Below are positions 36,341 through 47,339 of a stretch of 64,000 nucleotides of DNA, in pieces. The notes beneath the pieces were generated by a model. That model worked only from the letters and a program-made list of their open reading frames with translations, ran no database searches and had not been told where the DNA came from. Position numbers and translations under genes: made by a program. Every line of letters begins with the position of its first letter. Positions within the stretch are counted from its first letter, which is position 1. Origin of the DNA: Tubiluchus corallicola (lineage: Eukaryota > Priapulida > Priapulimorpha > Priapulimorphida > Tubiluchidae); contig JAQGDQ010000030.1 in NCBI GenBank assembly GCA_030141605.1, positions 713,171 to 777,170 on the forward strand, written 5' to 3'.

Positions 36341-37876
36341 ATGGCGAAACCAACTCGTCCATCTTTGCCTGCTATTGAAACTTATGCATACTTTATTGGG
36401 TGGATCGGAGCTGTTTTATACTCCTGCTATGAGTGTTACATGGTGGCTTACCAACATAGAAATGAGTTTTTAGAAATTGATTTTAGTTCTGGTTGGGCTA
36501 TTCTGGGTCATCGTAAAAAAGACATCTCAAATCATGAATGGAGATTTTGGACTGGGTGGTTCTGGCCAGTGTTACCATGGTACTGCAGTCACATAATTAT
36601 TGGTCGAATTGTGGACAAATGTTTTTTTGACAAAAGAAACTATTTTTATTTGATTCATTCTCTTGTTGCTATATGTTGGGTGTTTCCTGTGAAGGGGGTT
36701 TTATATGTACTTTCTCATTGTTGCATCATGTATTTTATATCATTGTTTAGAAAACCACTTTTCTGCTGGATCTGTAGTTTAACGTTATTTCTAACATTAA
36801 ATGTACGGAAGCTGCAAGACTTACAGAAAATTTATTTAGGTGTTAAAGATACTGAACATTTCTACTTGATCTTGTTTTCGACAGCTTTGCTGAACCTTCG
36901 ATATACTAGCGCTGCCTTGGAGTTTTCCCAGAAGACTGATGAGCCGGGAAGACTACAAGGTTTGGTTAACTTTTTGGCTTATTGCTTTTATCTGCCTCTT
37001 TACTTCACGGGACCACTTCTTACCTATGAATTGTTCGAAGCACAAGTGAGGAAACCAAATGTTTGGTCAACAAGTAAAGTGAAGTATGTGCTACGTGAGT
37101 TTGGTCGAATCTTTTCTTGGATACTTGTGATAGAGTTTGCCTTGCACTTTTATTATTTCCATGCTTTGTCTTATGAGCTTATTTTAGTAAAATCTATGGG
37201 ACGATGGCCCCTGGTAGGACTTGGATATACCCAAGGGCAATTTTTTCACATGAAATACATAGCATTCTATGGCATTCCTGGTACTCTAGCTTTAATAGAT
37301 GGTTTGGATGCACCAAGACAGCCAAAATGTATAGGTCGTATTAGCCTGTACACTAACATGTGGAAATACTTTGATCGTGGTTTATACAGCTACCTGAGAA
37401 GATACATATATATTCCTATTGGTGGCTCTCCGGATAGTGTTGCTCGTAAGTTTTTAGCTTCCGGTATTTGCTTTTTGTATGTATTTTATTGGCACGGGAT
37501 GCATGATTACCTCATTATGTGGTGCACTTTAAATTTTATCGGTGTAACATTAGAGAATGCAGCTGCCCTTATTGTTTCGAAACAGCCCTTGAAAAGGTGG
37601 AAGGAACAATACTTGACTCCTGTTCAGTATCGGAGACTTCAAGCAGCTGTGTCCGCGGTGCTAACGCCGGTGTGTATTATGTCAAATTTTTACTTCTTTA
37701 TGGGTAATGAGATTGGTGACATTTACATGGATAAGATGATCTTACATGGTACGCCACAGTCCTATGCTGTTTTGTGGTTTGTAATGTATTGTTTTTGTCA
37801 AGCTTCAATGGATATAGATCAGTGGGAAGAGAGAGTTGGCTGGTGGGATCGTGATAAGAAGTTGAAAAATTCTTGA
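36341..37876 (+). CDS. HHAT: Hedgehog acyltransferase-like MBOAT enzyme, copy 1 (intronless)
   Basis: A 511-residue uninterrupted frame. Human HHAT has 493 residues and is an ER multi-pass enzyme that transfers palmitate from CoA to the N-terminal Cys of Hedgehog. Matching landmarks are LYSCYECY near the N-terminus, GHRKKDIS before a Trp-rich segment, YFDRGLYSYL with Asp345, and FYWHGMHDY with His385. Asp345 and His385 are 40 residues apart, exactly as human Asp339 and His379. Cys330 matches Cys324, which contacts haem in HHAT structures. Many hydrophobic segments span the protein. The single exon contrasts with intron-rich vertebrate HHAT and with the intron-containing neighbours, pointing to retroposition. 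The start is the first Met of the conserved N-terminus (CATAAATGG context). AATAAA overlaps the stop codon. HHATL-type paralogues lack the catalytic His; this copy has it. The substrate is not shown by sequence. Confidence 0.93.
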   Translation: MAKPTRPSLPAIETYAYFIGWIGAVLYSCYECYMVAYQHRNEFLEIDFSSGWAILGHRKKDISNHEWRFWTGWFWPVLPWYCSHIIIGRIVDKCFFDKRNYFYLIHSLVAICWVFPVKGVLYVLSHCCIMYFISLFRKPLFCWICSLTLFLTLNVRKLQDLQKIYLGVKDTEHFYLILFSTALLNLRYTSAALEFSQKTDEPGRLQGLVNFLAYCFYLPLYFTGPLLTYELFEAQVRKPNVWSTSKVKYVLREFGRIFSWILVIEFALHFYYFHALSYELILVKSMGRWPLVGLGYTQGQFFHMKYIAFYGIPGTLALIDGLDAPRQPKCIGRISLYTNMWKYFDRGLYSYLRRYIYIPIGGSPDSVARKFLASGICFLYVFYWHGMHDYLIMWCTLNFIGVTLENAAALIVSKQPLKRWKEQYLTPVQYRRLQAAVSAVLTPVCIMSNFYFFMGNEIGDIYMDKMILHGTPQSYAVLWFVMYCFCQASMDIDQWEERVGWWDRDKKLKNS

Positions 37877-39164
37877 ATAAACTGAGTACTGTGAGAATAC
37901 TTATACAGAACTTGACGCTGCTGTTGGAATTTGGTCTGTGATTTTCTGATATAATATTATTATACCACTTTGGTATTATCATGGGTGTTAAAATGTATAC
38001 TTTTTACAGTACTTGAAAATTGGGTAGGATATGAAAAATTATCCTGTTTTCCTTTAGGCTCGGTTTCTCAGCTTGATATTGAAAAAACTTTTATTCATCT
38101 GATTCTCTAGTGTACACAGTTATCACTAATTTGTTAACAGATTCTGTAAGTGAAATTTTTGCATTTTATAGATCTTATGATTAGAATTAGTGGAGAATTT
38201 TTTAAACTTAGTTCGTCTTAAGACGTTTATGTTAACAGTTTTAACTGCTTGCATTATTTTTAATCGATTATTCAAAACCACTATCTCATAACTTAGTTTT
38301 GATTTTTGGGGCACACAGAAAAGAAAATGATGTCAGCTACATACTTGGTGTTAAGTTTTTGATTTAATGAAATACTTTGTTTGACTACTTTAAAAATTGA
38401 AAGTTCTCGAAAAATCAAGTACTTGTTCATTTGAGCATTTGAATGAGGTCAGTCACACTGTTATTTTTAAACCTGTTTTTCAGCTGATTATATGAGTGTT
38501 GATATCGTTTTGCACTCATTACACTTTTTTCCGACTATGTTTGCAAACAAAATTGCAAAACTATTAAATTAGATTCTGTAGAGTCCATTACATTCTATTA
38601 TTGTGAATATACAGAAGGTAAAATTCATGCACACAAATATATATTTATAAATTTAGGAGATTTAATAGGCAAGCGTAAATAAGAACAGTGTGTAACAGAA
38701 TATAACATTAGATTATGTTAGGTAGTTAGTACTGTATGGTGCTGCCATCTGTCGGTAGTTAAGTAGAGCTAGGAGTAGGAGAAGTGAATCGTTATGTCGT
38801 CTGATTATAGAGTCTAAGTGTGTAAAATCTACCGATAATTATAATAACCATTTTATAAACCCGAATTGAGTCTTGTGTAAAAATGAATTTGTTCATTTTG
38901 ATTAATTTTTGTGAGTCATAATAAATTTTATGAGTGAATTAATCTGAAGGTGTTGGATGATGATAATACAACATTTTAGTAGCTCAATAGCCTGTTGCAT
39001 TCTTCTTGATGAAATAATTGACACCGGCTCCCAAATTTTATGCATTGCTTGCTCGAAAATTGTTTACAAGAGTTTCGTAGGTATCAATAGTAATTGACCT
39101 ATGTTGCTCTCTTTTGAAATAAATAATAATGGATGCAGGTTTGTTTAAATACAAAATTAGTTTA

Positions 39165-39228
39165 TTTATAAATTTACAACAAATGAATATTTATTATTTA
39201 TAAATTTACAACAAATGAATATTTATTA
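39165..39228. repeat. Tandem duplication of a 32-base unit
   Basis: Two identical copies, 39165-39196 and 39197-39228, of an AT-rich unit starting TTTATAAATTTACAACAAAT. A flanking GGTTTGTTTAAATACAAAAT motif also occurs on both sides (39138 and 39240). Confidence 0.9.
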
Positions 39229-39403
39229 TGAAAACTAGCTGGTTTGTTTAAATACAAAATTTTTATAAATATACAATATCTGTGGCAGAATTGATGATCA
39301 GTCATAGTAACAATCAGTACATGTCTGTAACCACTATCCACGAAGTACAAGAACTCGTACGTGGGATCTGCTGCTGCCTCTTCTGTGAAAACAAAAAAAG
39401 AGT

Positions 39404-39480
39404 GGGATGAGAGAGATGTATTTAGCAGGGATGCAGGGACCAAGTATCTGTGTCACTGCTAAATACATCTCTCTCATCCC
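39404..39480. repeat. Perfect 25-bp inverted repeat (hairpin)
   Basis: Arms 39404-39428 and 39456-39480 (GGGATGAGAGAGATGTATTT and onward) are exact reverse complements around a 27-base loop. The right arm abuts the minisatellite. Confidence 0.9.
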
Positions 39481-39496
39481 TCACACCCTCATCTCC

Positions 39497-40560
39497 CTTG
39501 CTTCTCCTTCATGCTCACCCACTCACTCGCTGCCCCGCTGCTTCACCCCATTCCACTCCGCTCACCCTCTCACACTCCTCCAGACCCACTCCTTCACCCT
39601 CCTCCACTCAGTCTCTCACTCATTTACTCCACTCACCCTCTCCCAGTACCCACTCCCTCACCCATTCCCACTCACCCGCTCCCCCTCCCCAGACCCACTC
39701 CCTCGCCCCCTCCCACTGCCACCCCCGTACCCTCTCACCCGCTCACACTCCTCTGGACCCACTCCTTCACCCTCCTCCACTCAATCTCTCACTCATTTAC
39801 TCCACTCACCCTCTCCCAGTACCCACTCCCTCACCCCTTCCCACTCCCCCTCCCCAGACCCACTCCCTCGCCCCCTCCCACTGCCACCCCCGTACCCTCT
39901 CACCCGCTCACACTCCTCTGGACCCACTCCTTCACCCTCCTCCACTCAATCTCTCACTCATTTACTCCACTCACCCTCTCCCAGTACCCACTCCCTCACC
40001 CATTCCCACTCACCCGCTCCCCCTCCCCAGACCCACTCCCTCGCCCCCTCCCACTGCCACCCCCGTACCCTCTCACCCGCTCACGCTCCTCTGGACCCAC
40101 TCAACCCTCCTCCACTCAATCTCTCACTCATTTACTCCACTCACCCTCTCCCAGTACTCACTCCCTCACCCCTACCCACTCCCCCTCCCCAGACCCACTC
40201 CCTCGCCCCCTCCCACTGCCACGCCCGTGCCCTCTCACTCACACTCCTCCGGACCCACTCCTTCACCCTCCTCCACTCAATCTCTCACTCATTTACTCCA
40301 CTCACCCTCTCCCAGTGCCCACTCCCTCACTCCTTCCCACTCACCCCCTCCCCAGACCCACTCCCTCGCCCCCTCCCACTTCCACCCCCATGCCCTCTCA
40401 CCCACTCCCTCCCCCATTCCACTCACTTATTCACTCCGCTCACCCTCTCACACTCCTCCAGACCCACTCCTTCACCCTCCTCCACTCAATCTCTCACTCA
40501 TTCACTCCGTCCACCCTCCCAGTCACCTGCTCTCTCACCCCCTCCCTCTTATTCATTTGC
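39497..40560. repeat. Pyrimidine-rich minisatellite, 161-173 base unit
   Basis: About six tandem units, recognisable by the recurring CATTTACTCCACTCACCCTC at about 39621, 39794, 39959, 40129 and 40290, with a variant at 40499. Spacing is 161 to 173 bases except for the last, larger step. Higher-order subunits (CCACTCCCTCACCC) are visible inside. All three plus-strand frames are open across it (425, 469 and 377 codons), which rules out reading them as genes. Confidence 0.95.
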
Positions 40561-40639
40561 ACTTCTTTCTCACACTCTCGCACCTCCTTGTCTCTCCCTC
40601 TCATGCTACCTTTTATACTGGATTTATTTTTTGTTTTGT

Positions 40640-40985
40640 ACTAGTCGAAACACTGGGGATTCAGCAGAAGCCAATTATTCTTGAATTGAAAACGCTGTTA
40701 ATCATTGACGGAGAATTTCAAAATATAAAAGCAACTCGACAGCTACATTTTACAAGTAACTTTACTCAACCAAACGAAAAATCGACTCCGCAAACTTCAT
40801 CTGAAACGTCTGATACATTGATCTACGATAATTTTTCTGCTAAATTTGTTTTTTTCTGAATCTTGCTCTTGGTCCATGGTTTCGAATTCAAGAAGAATTG
40901 GAATCCCTAGTGTTTCAACTAGTACCTCATGCACTAATCCAGAGTGATTACAGTGGATGAAGGCAGTACATATTTGGTCGAACTG
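40640..40985. repeat. Dispersed repeat with inverted halves
   Basis: 40640-40700 and 40877-40922 are inverted relative to each other (GTCGAAACACTGGGGATTC against GAATCCCTAGTGTTTCAAC on the other side). 40898-40985 is also similar in direct orientation to 41940-42036, sharing ACTAGTACCTCA and GATGAAGG-TGTACATATTTG-like islands. It is probably an unclassified mobile element. Confidence 0.55.
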
Positions 40986-41764
40986 TGTATCTTTCACTCT
41001 GATCACTCAATTTTTCTTTAATCAGTTATCCTTAATCTTAAAATATTTTCAGTAAATTCACAATCTTATATTGATTTGTTTCACCTGCAATGTGCAGAAT
41101 TTTATTTTTTCGATGCTACTCAGTGGTTTTTAAATTAATAATTACTTCTCCAAATTATTAGACAGCGCTATATAACAGAGGTCCAATTTGGAATAAACTA
41201 CTATTAATTCAGCATTTAATTTATCCATCAGTTAGAGAAAAAGACTTAATACTTATAAAAGAGACAACATTGGCTGATTCATTTAAGGTAGTAATTTTAT
41301 ATTCATTTAAGGTAGTAATTTTATAAAGTGAAGAAAGAGAGCAAAGCAAACACCATTTCTAAATCAGGAAAATAAAAGCGCATCCAATATGTTATTCATG
41401 TTTTGTTTCTTGAAATGGAAGTTGATTTTGTAAAGCTGTTAGCTCTACTCGTACTTTGCATGTAGATACTTCATTGTAACGATTAGATAGCAAGAATACT
41501 GAGAAGTGAAAAATAATACATTTGCTGGTATTTGCACTAAAATGGCTAATGCGTCAATTTTATAGCATAATTATGTAATTAGATCAATTTAAGTAGTGTT
41601 ATTTGTCTGATCTTGTCTTGCATTCCACCAGTTAACGCAAATCCTAGTTTTCTTGTATTGATGAAATGGTTAAAAAAATTCACAAAACTGCCCATAGGTA
41701 CATGTTATGTTTGTTGTTTTTACCATTAAGCTTCGAGGAATACAGTATGTTAGAACGAGACAAT

Positions 41765-41833
41765 ACGAATAGTCAATGTCAATGTCATGATGCTTCTAGG
41801 AAGACAGCACGAATAGTCAATGTCAATATCATG
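41765..41833. repeat. Short tandem duplication (44-base period)
   Basis: ACGAATAGTCAATGTCAAT occurs at 41765 and again at 41809. Confidence 0.8.
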
Positions 41834-41939
41834 TACAGTACATGTTAGTATGGATTAATGTTGTACTGCTCGAAACATTTAAATAAAAACAACTAATTCG
41901 CTGTTTAACAAAGCCTTGTAAAAACAATTATTAATCAAA

Positions 41940-42036
41940 ATGCAAGTATAGGTTTGGAATCCCGAGTCTTCCGACTAGTACCTCAGGCAGTACGCATTGT
42001 AGTTAGAATAGATGAAGGCTGTACATATTTGATTTT
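41940..42036. repeat. Second copy of the 40.9-kb dispersed repeat
   Basis: Contains GGAATCCCGAGTCTTCCGAC, ACTAGTACCTCAGGCA and GATGAAGGCTGTACATATTT, matching 40898-40985 in the same order. Confidence 0.55.
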
Positions 42037-42537
42037 ATCTAATCTTTAACATCTTCGCTTTAAAGTTTAAAAAGTTGGGCAGTTTGCTGTAAAATAATTG
42101 ACAGAATCAATTTTTTTGGAATTCTATTACAAAGTCATCGCACATGTATGTTGCTTGTTGGGTTAAAAAAATTATCACTGAAAAAAATTTCCCTGTCATT
42201 CAAAATAAACTTCCACTTCACTAAGCAAAACAATCATAGCTAAAATGCATTTTGACCTTTTCCCTTTTCTCCCCTTCAATGTATTAAATCTTTGCAAAAC
42301 TTCTACCTTAAAGCACGAGAAAACACACTATAAATAAAAAGCCAACTCTGGACAGATTTGATCGAATGTAATCTTGGCTGCACTCCTGTCATGCTCTGGC
42401 CGCTAGTGGCGTCATAGGTATTTCTGGAGAAACAGCAGTCCTGGGGTGGTTTTTAACTTTCAAACAATAACGTTGGATGGTAAAAATAAACCCAAAGGAA
42501 ATTTCGTTTCGTTTTTTTACAGGCAGGACGCGTCTCT

Positions 42538-42608
42538 TATGCAGCACATTCTAAACACTCGTTTAAAATATTTCAATTTTAATATGAGTGTTTAGAATGT
42601 GCTGCATA
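42538..42608. repeat. Perfect 23-bp inverted repeat (precursor-sized hairpin)
   Basis: Arms 42538-42560 and 42586-42608 (TATGCAGCACATTCTAAACA and onward) are exact reverse complements around a 25-base AT-rich loop that can pair further. The total of 71 bases is the size of a microRNA precursor, but the perfect stem is equally compatible with a palindromic element relic. Confidence 0.85.
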
Positions 42609-42798
42609 AAGAAAGACAGTTAATTAAGAACTACTGACTCTCACTTTTTTAAAATAGAAGCTTACGCGTTTCAAAAAAAACAAAAAGGCGCCACACAAAA
42701 CTGCAAGATAATTGTGAATTTACTGGCAATGATACTGATCAGAATTACTGATGGCATCTGTTAACTAATAACTGATACACGTGTGACCAAATATGTAA

Positions 42799-42916
42799 CT
42801 ATCCTGTGTCACTGTCACTTGACGAAACTTTCGTGATCCAACTGCAGCCAGTTCTTTTATCAACCATATGGATTCGACCCTGCATGGATATGTCTTCTGG
42901 ATGTGAGCCAGTGATT
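42799..42916 (-). CDS. Orphan C-terminal exon, unrecognised
   Basis: On the minus strand a strong acceptor (TTTTTCATTTGAACAG) is followed from 42916 by a phase-2 exon. It reads 38 residues, including HPEDISMQGRIHMVDKRTG and a Ser/Asp-rich end (SSSDSDTG), to a TAG at 42801-42799. Composition and splice signal are convincing. I found no upstream exon ending in phase 2. It may belong to a gene whose other exons lie in long introns nearby. Confidence 0.4.
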
Positions 42917-44200
42917 CTGTTCAAATGAAAAAGGCTTAAATAAATACCAAGTTGTCAAGGTTACAAATTCAAGATTTTAAATTCGATAGTAAAACAAGCC
43001 ATAATAGTAATAGTCATGGAGCTGCGTGTGCGAAGTTTTTTAATCACACTTGTATATAACTCAGTGTTATATGTCATAAGTTATAACAAACATATGGCAT
43101 AATAAGTCTTATTGGTAAGCTGCTCAAATGGTATCAAATACTTTTGACAGAAGCTGCTAGGCCTACTACCAAGAAAACTGAAGTGACAAATTCATTCCCC
43201 GCTACTATTTTTGCAGGGAAACGCTTCCGTTACGATAATGTTTAGCACAGCTGACATTAAACTTTATTTTTTCTTGAATCATAACTAGTTTTAACTGATT
43301 TTTAAAACGTTATGCAAATAAGTATATTGCATTATAATTAACGTGATGTTTGTGTATGTTGTAGGTTTTAATTGGTTTTAGATTGTGATTTTATCTTGTG
43401 TATTGGTTATTGCACTGAGAAGTATGTTTTTGTGTCTGCGTCTTTGCGTCATTTGAATTTGCATTACATTATTGTGTGTATTGCTTAATGTTTGATATCT
43501 CGTTTGTAATACGTGAATTAGTTTTATACTGAAATGTTTGTATTTGATGTCTTTGTATTGGTATTTTGTTTGTAACACTATTGCAAATAGCAGTGTTTTA
43601 GCTGGTTATACATAATTATTTTACTTGTATATATGATACTTATGTATAGCAATGCAAAGCCAGCATAATTTTGAGGGGTTTAATTTTAAAACAAATTAAC
43701 AGATCACTACTAATCTAAACGGAAACTAGAAGATGAAGATGAAGACTTGAGAAACAAAGTTGAAGTTAATATATTGTTCTACAAAGCGTTTTTTTTAATT
43801 TTGTGCAACCAAATGTCTTCGTCAGCCATTACTTTACACTCGTGAAGCCTTTGCTTTTATTACCGGCAATTACGGTAAAATATTACAGCATCCAACATTA
43901 GACATTTAGTGACAGACCGTGTCATACGGGCACTGGTCCCAACTTGCAGAGTCATGAACTGTATTTAAAAAATTATTTTAGATTAGTTTCCCTTATTTAG
44001 CTCTCATTCAATATATAGAATCATAAGTACAAAATTTGCTTTCCTTACCAAGCTCACTCCGAAACACTGCTCCTCATAATTATGTTGCATTTTTCAATTA
44101 GCAAAAGAAGTTCTTGTCGTGTGTTAGCTTCTACAGTCTAATTTTAATGTTACTGCTGTATGAACCTGAAACAACGTTGTGAAGAACGTAAAAACACTAC

Positions 44201-44275
44201 AGCAAAAGACTGCAGAAAAAATAACGCATAATGCAGGTTTGATAAACGGGTTCATTGAAAACAATATAGAGTTAT
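44201..44275. mobile_element. MITE fragment, copy 2 of the 14.0-kb element
   Basis: CTGCAGAAAAAATAACGCA and TTCATTGAAAACAA occur in the same order as on the reverse strand of 14060-14160. The terminal inverted repeats are eroded. Confidence 0.55.
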
Positions 44276-47200
44276 TTTACGTCTAACAGCATAAACAAGT
44301 GAATCTTATACGATGATTATTTCATAAAGGGGTCCGATTATGCTTTGTCAAGCTTTGAGGAACTATGAAATAAAATTGAACTTTTACTTAAAAATTGAGT
44401 ACAGAGTATAAATTAGACTTAAGCATGGCAAATAATTACGAAGATACTTATGTTGTTTTGATTTTGAATTTAGATCGAAAGAAAATTTGTGCAAAAAGGC
44501 TGAATATTAAGAAAAGCTCTGCATTTTTAAATTCTGCTGTTCATAAGATTATAGCATTTTCAAGACAACAGTTGCGAAATAGAGCCAGCCAAACAGCATG
44601 GGAAGCTTACACGTTAAAATTTTCCTGTTGACTGTGTACAGTAAGTTTTTGCTCAATGACGTTAATGCTTTCTATGAAACGAGACGTTATAAACGAAACG
44701 GCTTAACATGAGTCGTGATGGTTCTGTGTCTAAAAACTACAGGTTAAACTACTTTATAAGCTAGATTTCTTATTAAAATTAAAAAGCTGCTGAAAAGAGT
44801 AAAATTTAACTTCCAAACATAAGAGGTCTGATTAGAGGCCCAAACATAATAAAGAAATGATTAAAAAACAAATTCCATTTATAAAATTACATGATCGATA
44901 CTTGAAAACTTTTAATAACCTATTACTTCTCAACTCAAGCTGCCATCACTGCTATTTCTGCTTTTAGAAGAGTTAGTAGCTATGAATTTATTTCTTAATT
45001 AATCTAATTAATGTAATGAACTAAATACTAACATACTAAATACTAAAATAGTCAAACTTTTACAAAATGTAACTTAGATTTTGTACCACTGCTGATCGAA
45101 CTTTGTGCGCATTGCTAATTTTGTAAAATTTTGAGACTAACTTAATTATAAATTAATTTTAATGTTAGTACATTATGTGATGGTGAGGCTTCTTATGCCA
45201 CCGGGTGAAATGGCCACGAAATTTGGTGTCAAAAAGATATTAACAAATTTGAAAAACACTCATGGTTAAAGAAGCTCCACTTATGTAATTTTACCCTCTT
45301 CTACGAACTATAGGCCTTAATACTTAGTATGCCTTGTAATATTTACCTAACGTAATACTATTAATTAGTGACACTAATTACTTAAATTATGAATTAATTA
45401 TAGCCTAATAATTAGCTTATTTAATTAAATAATTATACTTAATTATGGTACTAAGTATGTAACTAAAAGCAGACAGCAGCTTGAAAACGAAGTAAGTCTG
45501 TTTATAAAAAATAATAGCGAAATTCGAGCTAAAGAATTAGCACTTCGATCTCTTTGCTAGTTGAAATTAAACTTGTTTACAATAATCGCATTGACCGTCA
45601 CATTGTTGGAAAGAAACATTTTTTTAGTTTTACTAAAAAAATTAAAAGTTTTATTAAAATTGCAAGTATTTGTAATCTAATTGTTTCCAAAATTTCACCG
45701 AAATTTGAAGCGTTTGACTTGTTCAAACAAAAGTCGAAATAGTAAGAAAATTTTCTCAAACCTGCGTTGTTTCTAAACGATCACGTTTAAACACATGGAT
45801 GTTCATAATCTTGTGATAAGCTAAACTTCACATTATCAGCATTATCAAGTTTTATACAGTTCACAGGAATACCGCGATCACTGTGCAAAAATTCCTGCAA
45901 GTCTGAGATTCATCGTATCAAAAATGTACTGCAAAACAGCTCTTAAAACTATTAGTTCTGTGATTAAACTTCAATCTAACAAATTTTAGGGGAGCGAGTG
46001 AATGATCAAACTTGTTAGGTAGCAGAGTAACTTCTGTGACAGGCTTCATGTTGTTTGTACATCTCAACACAAAATTAACGCGTGTAAGTAGGATATGAAG
46101 GTTTAAAGTCGACTTGAGATCATTGGCTCACTCGCAATATTGAACGATTGTAGCTGGCTCCGAAGAATGCAAGGGGTTTGGGATATAAGTAGTAAAAACA
46201 GTAATAGACACTTGAATTTTAACAAAAAAATTCGTATTTGTGCTATCTTGTAGCCTATTATATTTCATAAGTATTAACTAAATATTTCAATTTAATTGCT
46301 TAAGTCTTAGCGCTTTTCGTACTAATTCTTTCTGAATTCCTACTTCTTAATTTCGTTTTTAGACTTAAGACGAACTATTTCAATAGAAAATTAATATTTA
46401 CATGACCTTAACATATTGTTTGGAAAGAACTGCCTTTGTTCCAGGGTGGAAGAAACTTTACTGCTGCCATGATTTTGGCGTGTCACTGTCGTTGATGCTG
46501 CTGTTGCCTTGTGTCATCACGATTGATTAGAATCTAAAATAATTAGAAAGTTGAACATTAACGGAAAGCAAGGATTGAGGAAATTGCTAATGCAAATAAA
46601 AATTACTCGCTTTTATAAGTATTTGAGGATTTCGAACACGTGGATTACTTTGCGAAAAACGATTAGCAGACACAACGTTAACTGCAATATGCGACAACTG
46701 TTGTAGGACAATGCTCAATAGCCTCTAGTCTCCAAGAAATGCTAAAAATATGCTCCGATTATGGTGAAAAATATATAAGCTTAATGAACGAAAGACTAAA
46801 TGCATCAGATTAAGTAGACATTTTCCGAACGTGTATCAAAGTTCAGACGTACAAAAAATGCTAGTGTTTTTTTAAATAATGAATTGTTGTGAATCGACAA
46901 TGTTAACTAGTCGTAATATACAACAATCTAAAAACAGATGTATCTGAACGTATAAGAAAATTCTCCAGAGCTTTTCATGCCATCTATTTCATTGGTGGTC
47001 AACCAAATCCATTGTTAACGGCTAAACTAATTAGGGCACTCTACAAAAAACTACTGAAAATAAATAACTGAAGAAACAATGTGATAAAATAAAAAAATTG
47101 TTGTATTAATCAATGATAAGGGAGACAAAATGAAACAATATAATTGAACCATTACAAAACTAGAGATACGTGGCATATTTTCTCAGCGTGAGGAGACCAG

Positions 47201-47339
47201 AAAGTTAATTTATTATGATTATCATCACGTATAATAAGTACTCACTATATATGCCAGAGCACTCATTATATAATGTTACTTACCTCGTCAGGCGATGTTG
47301 TGGAACTGGTATCGGGTCCTCCTGCGCCAACGAGAAGTT

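Larger units (their letters stand above)
37877..47339. other. Interval between HHAT-like copy 1 and the three-exon minus-strand gene
   Basis: Contains a 32-base tandem duplication (39165-39228), a perfect hairpin (39404-39480), a minisatellite (39497-40560), dispersed repeat copies at 40640-40985 and 41940-42036, a second perfect hairpin (42538-42608), an orphan exon (42799-42916) and a MITE fragment (44201-44275). AT-rich stretches around 44.4-45.8 kb hold short lysine-rich frames (for example 44395-44631) that I cannot assign. Confidence 0.5.

Noticed and set aside
37698-37982. Minus-strand frame of 94 codons
   Set aside because: Shadow of the 3' end of HHAT-like copy 1.
39407-40859. Three plus-strand frames of 377-469 codons, Pro/Ser/His/Leu-rich
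   Set aside because: All three frames of one strand are open across a tandem minisatellite, so openness reflects composition, not coding. No splice or start context was found.
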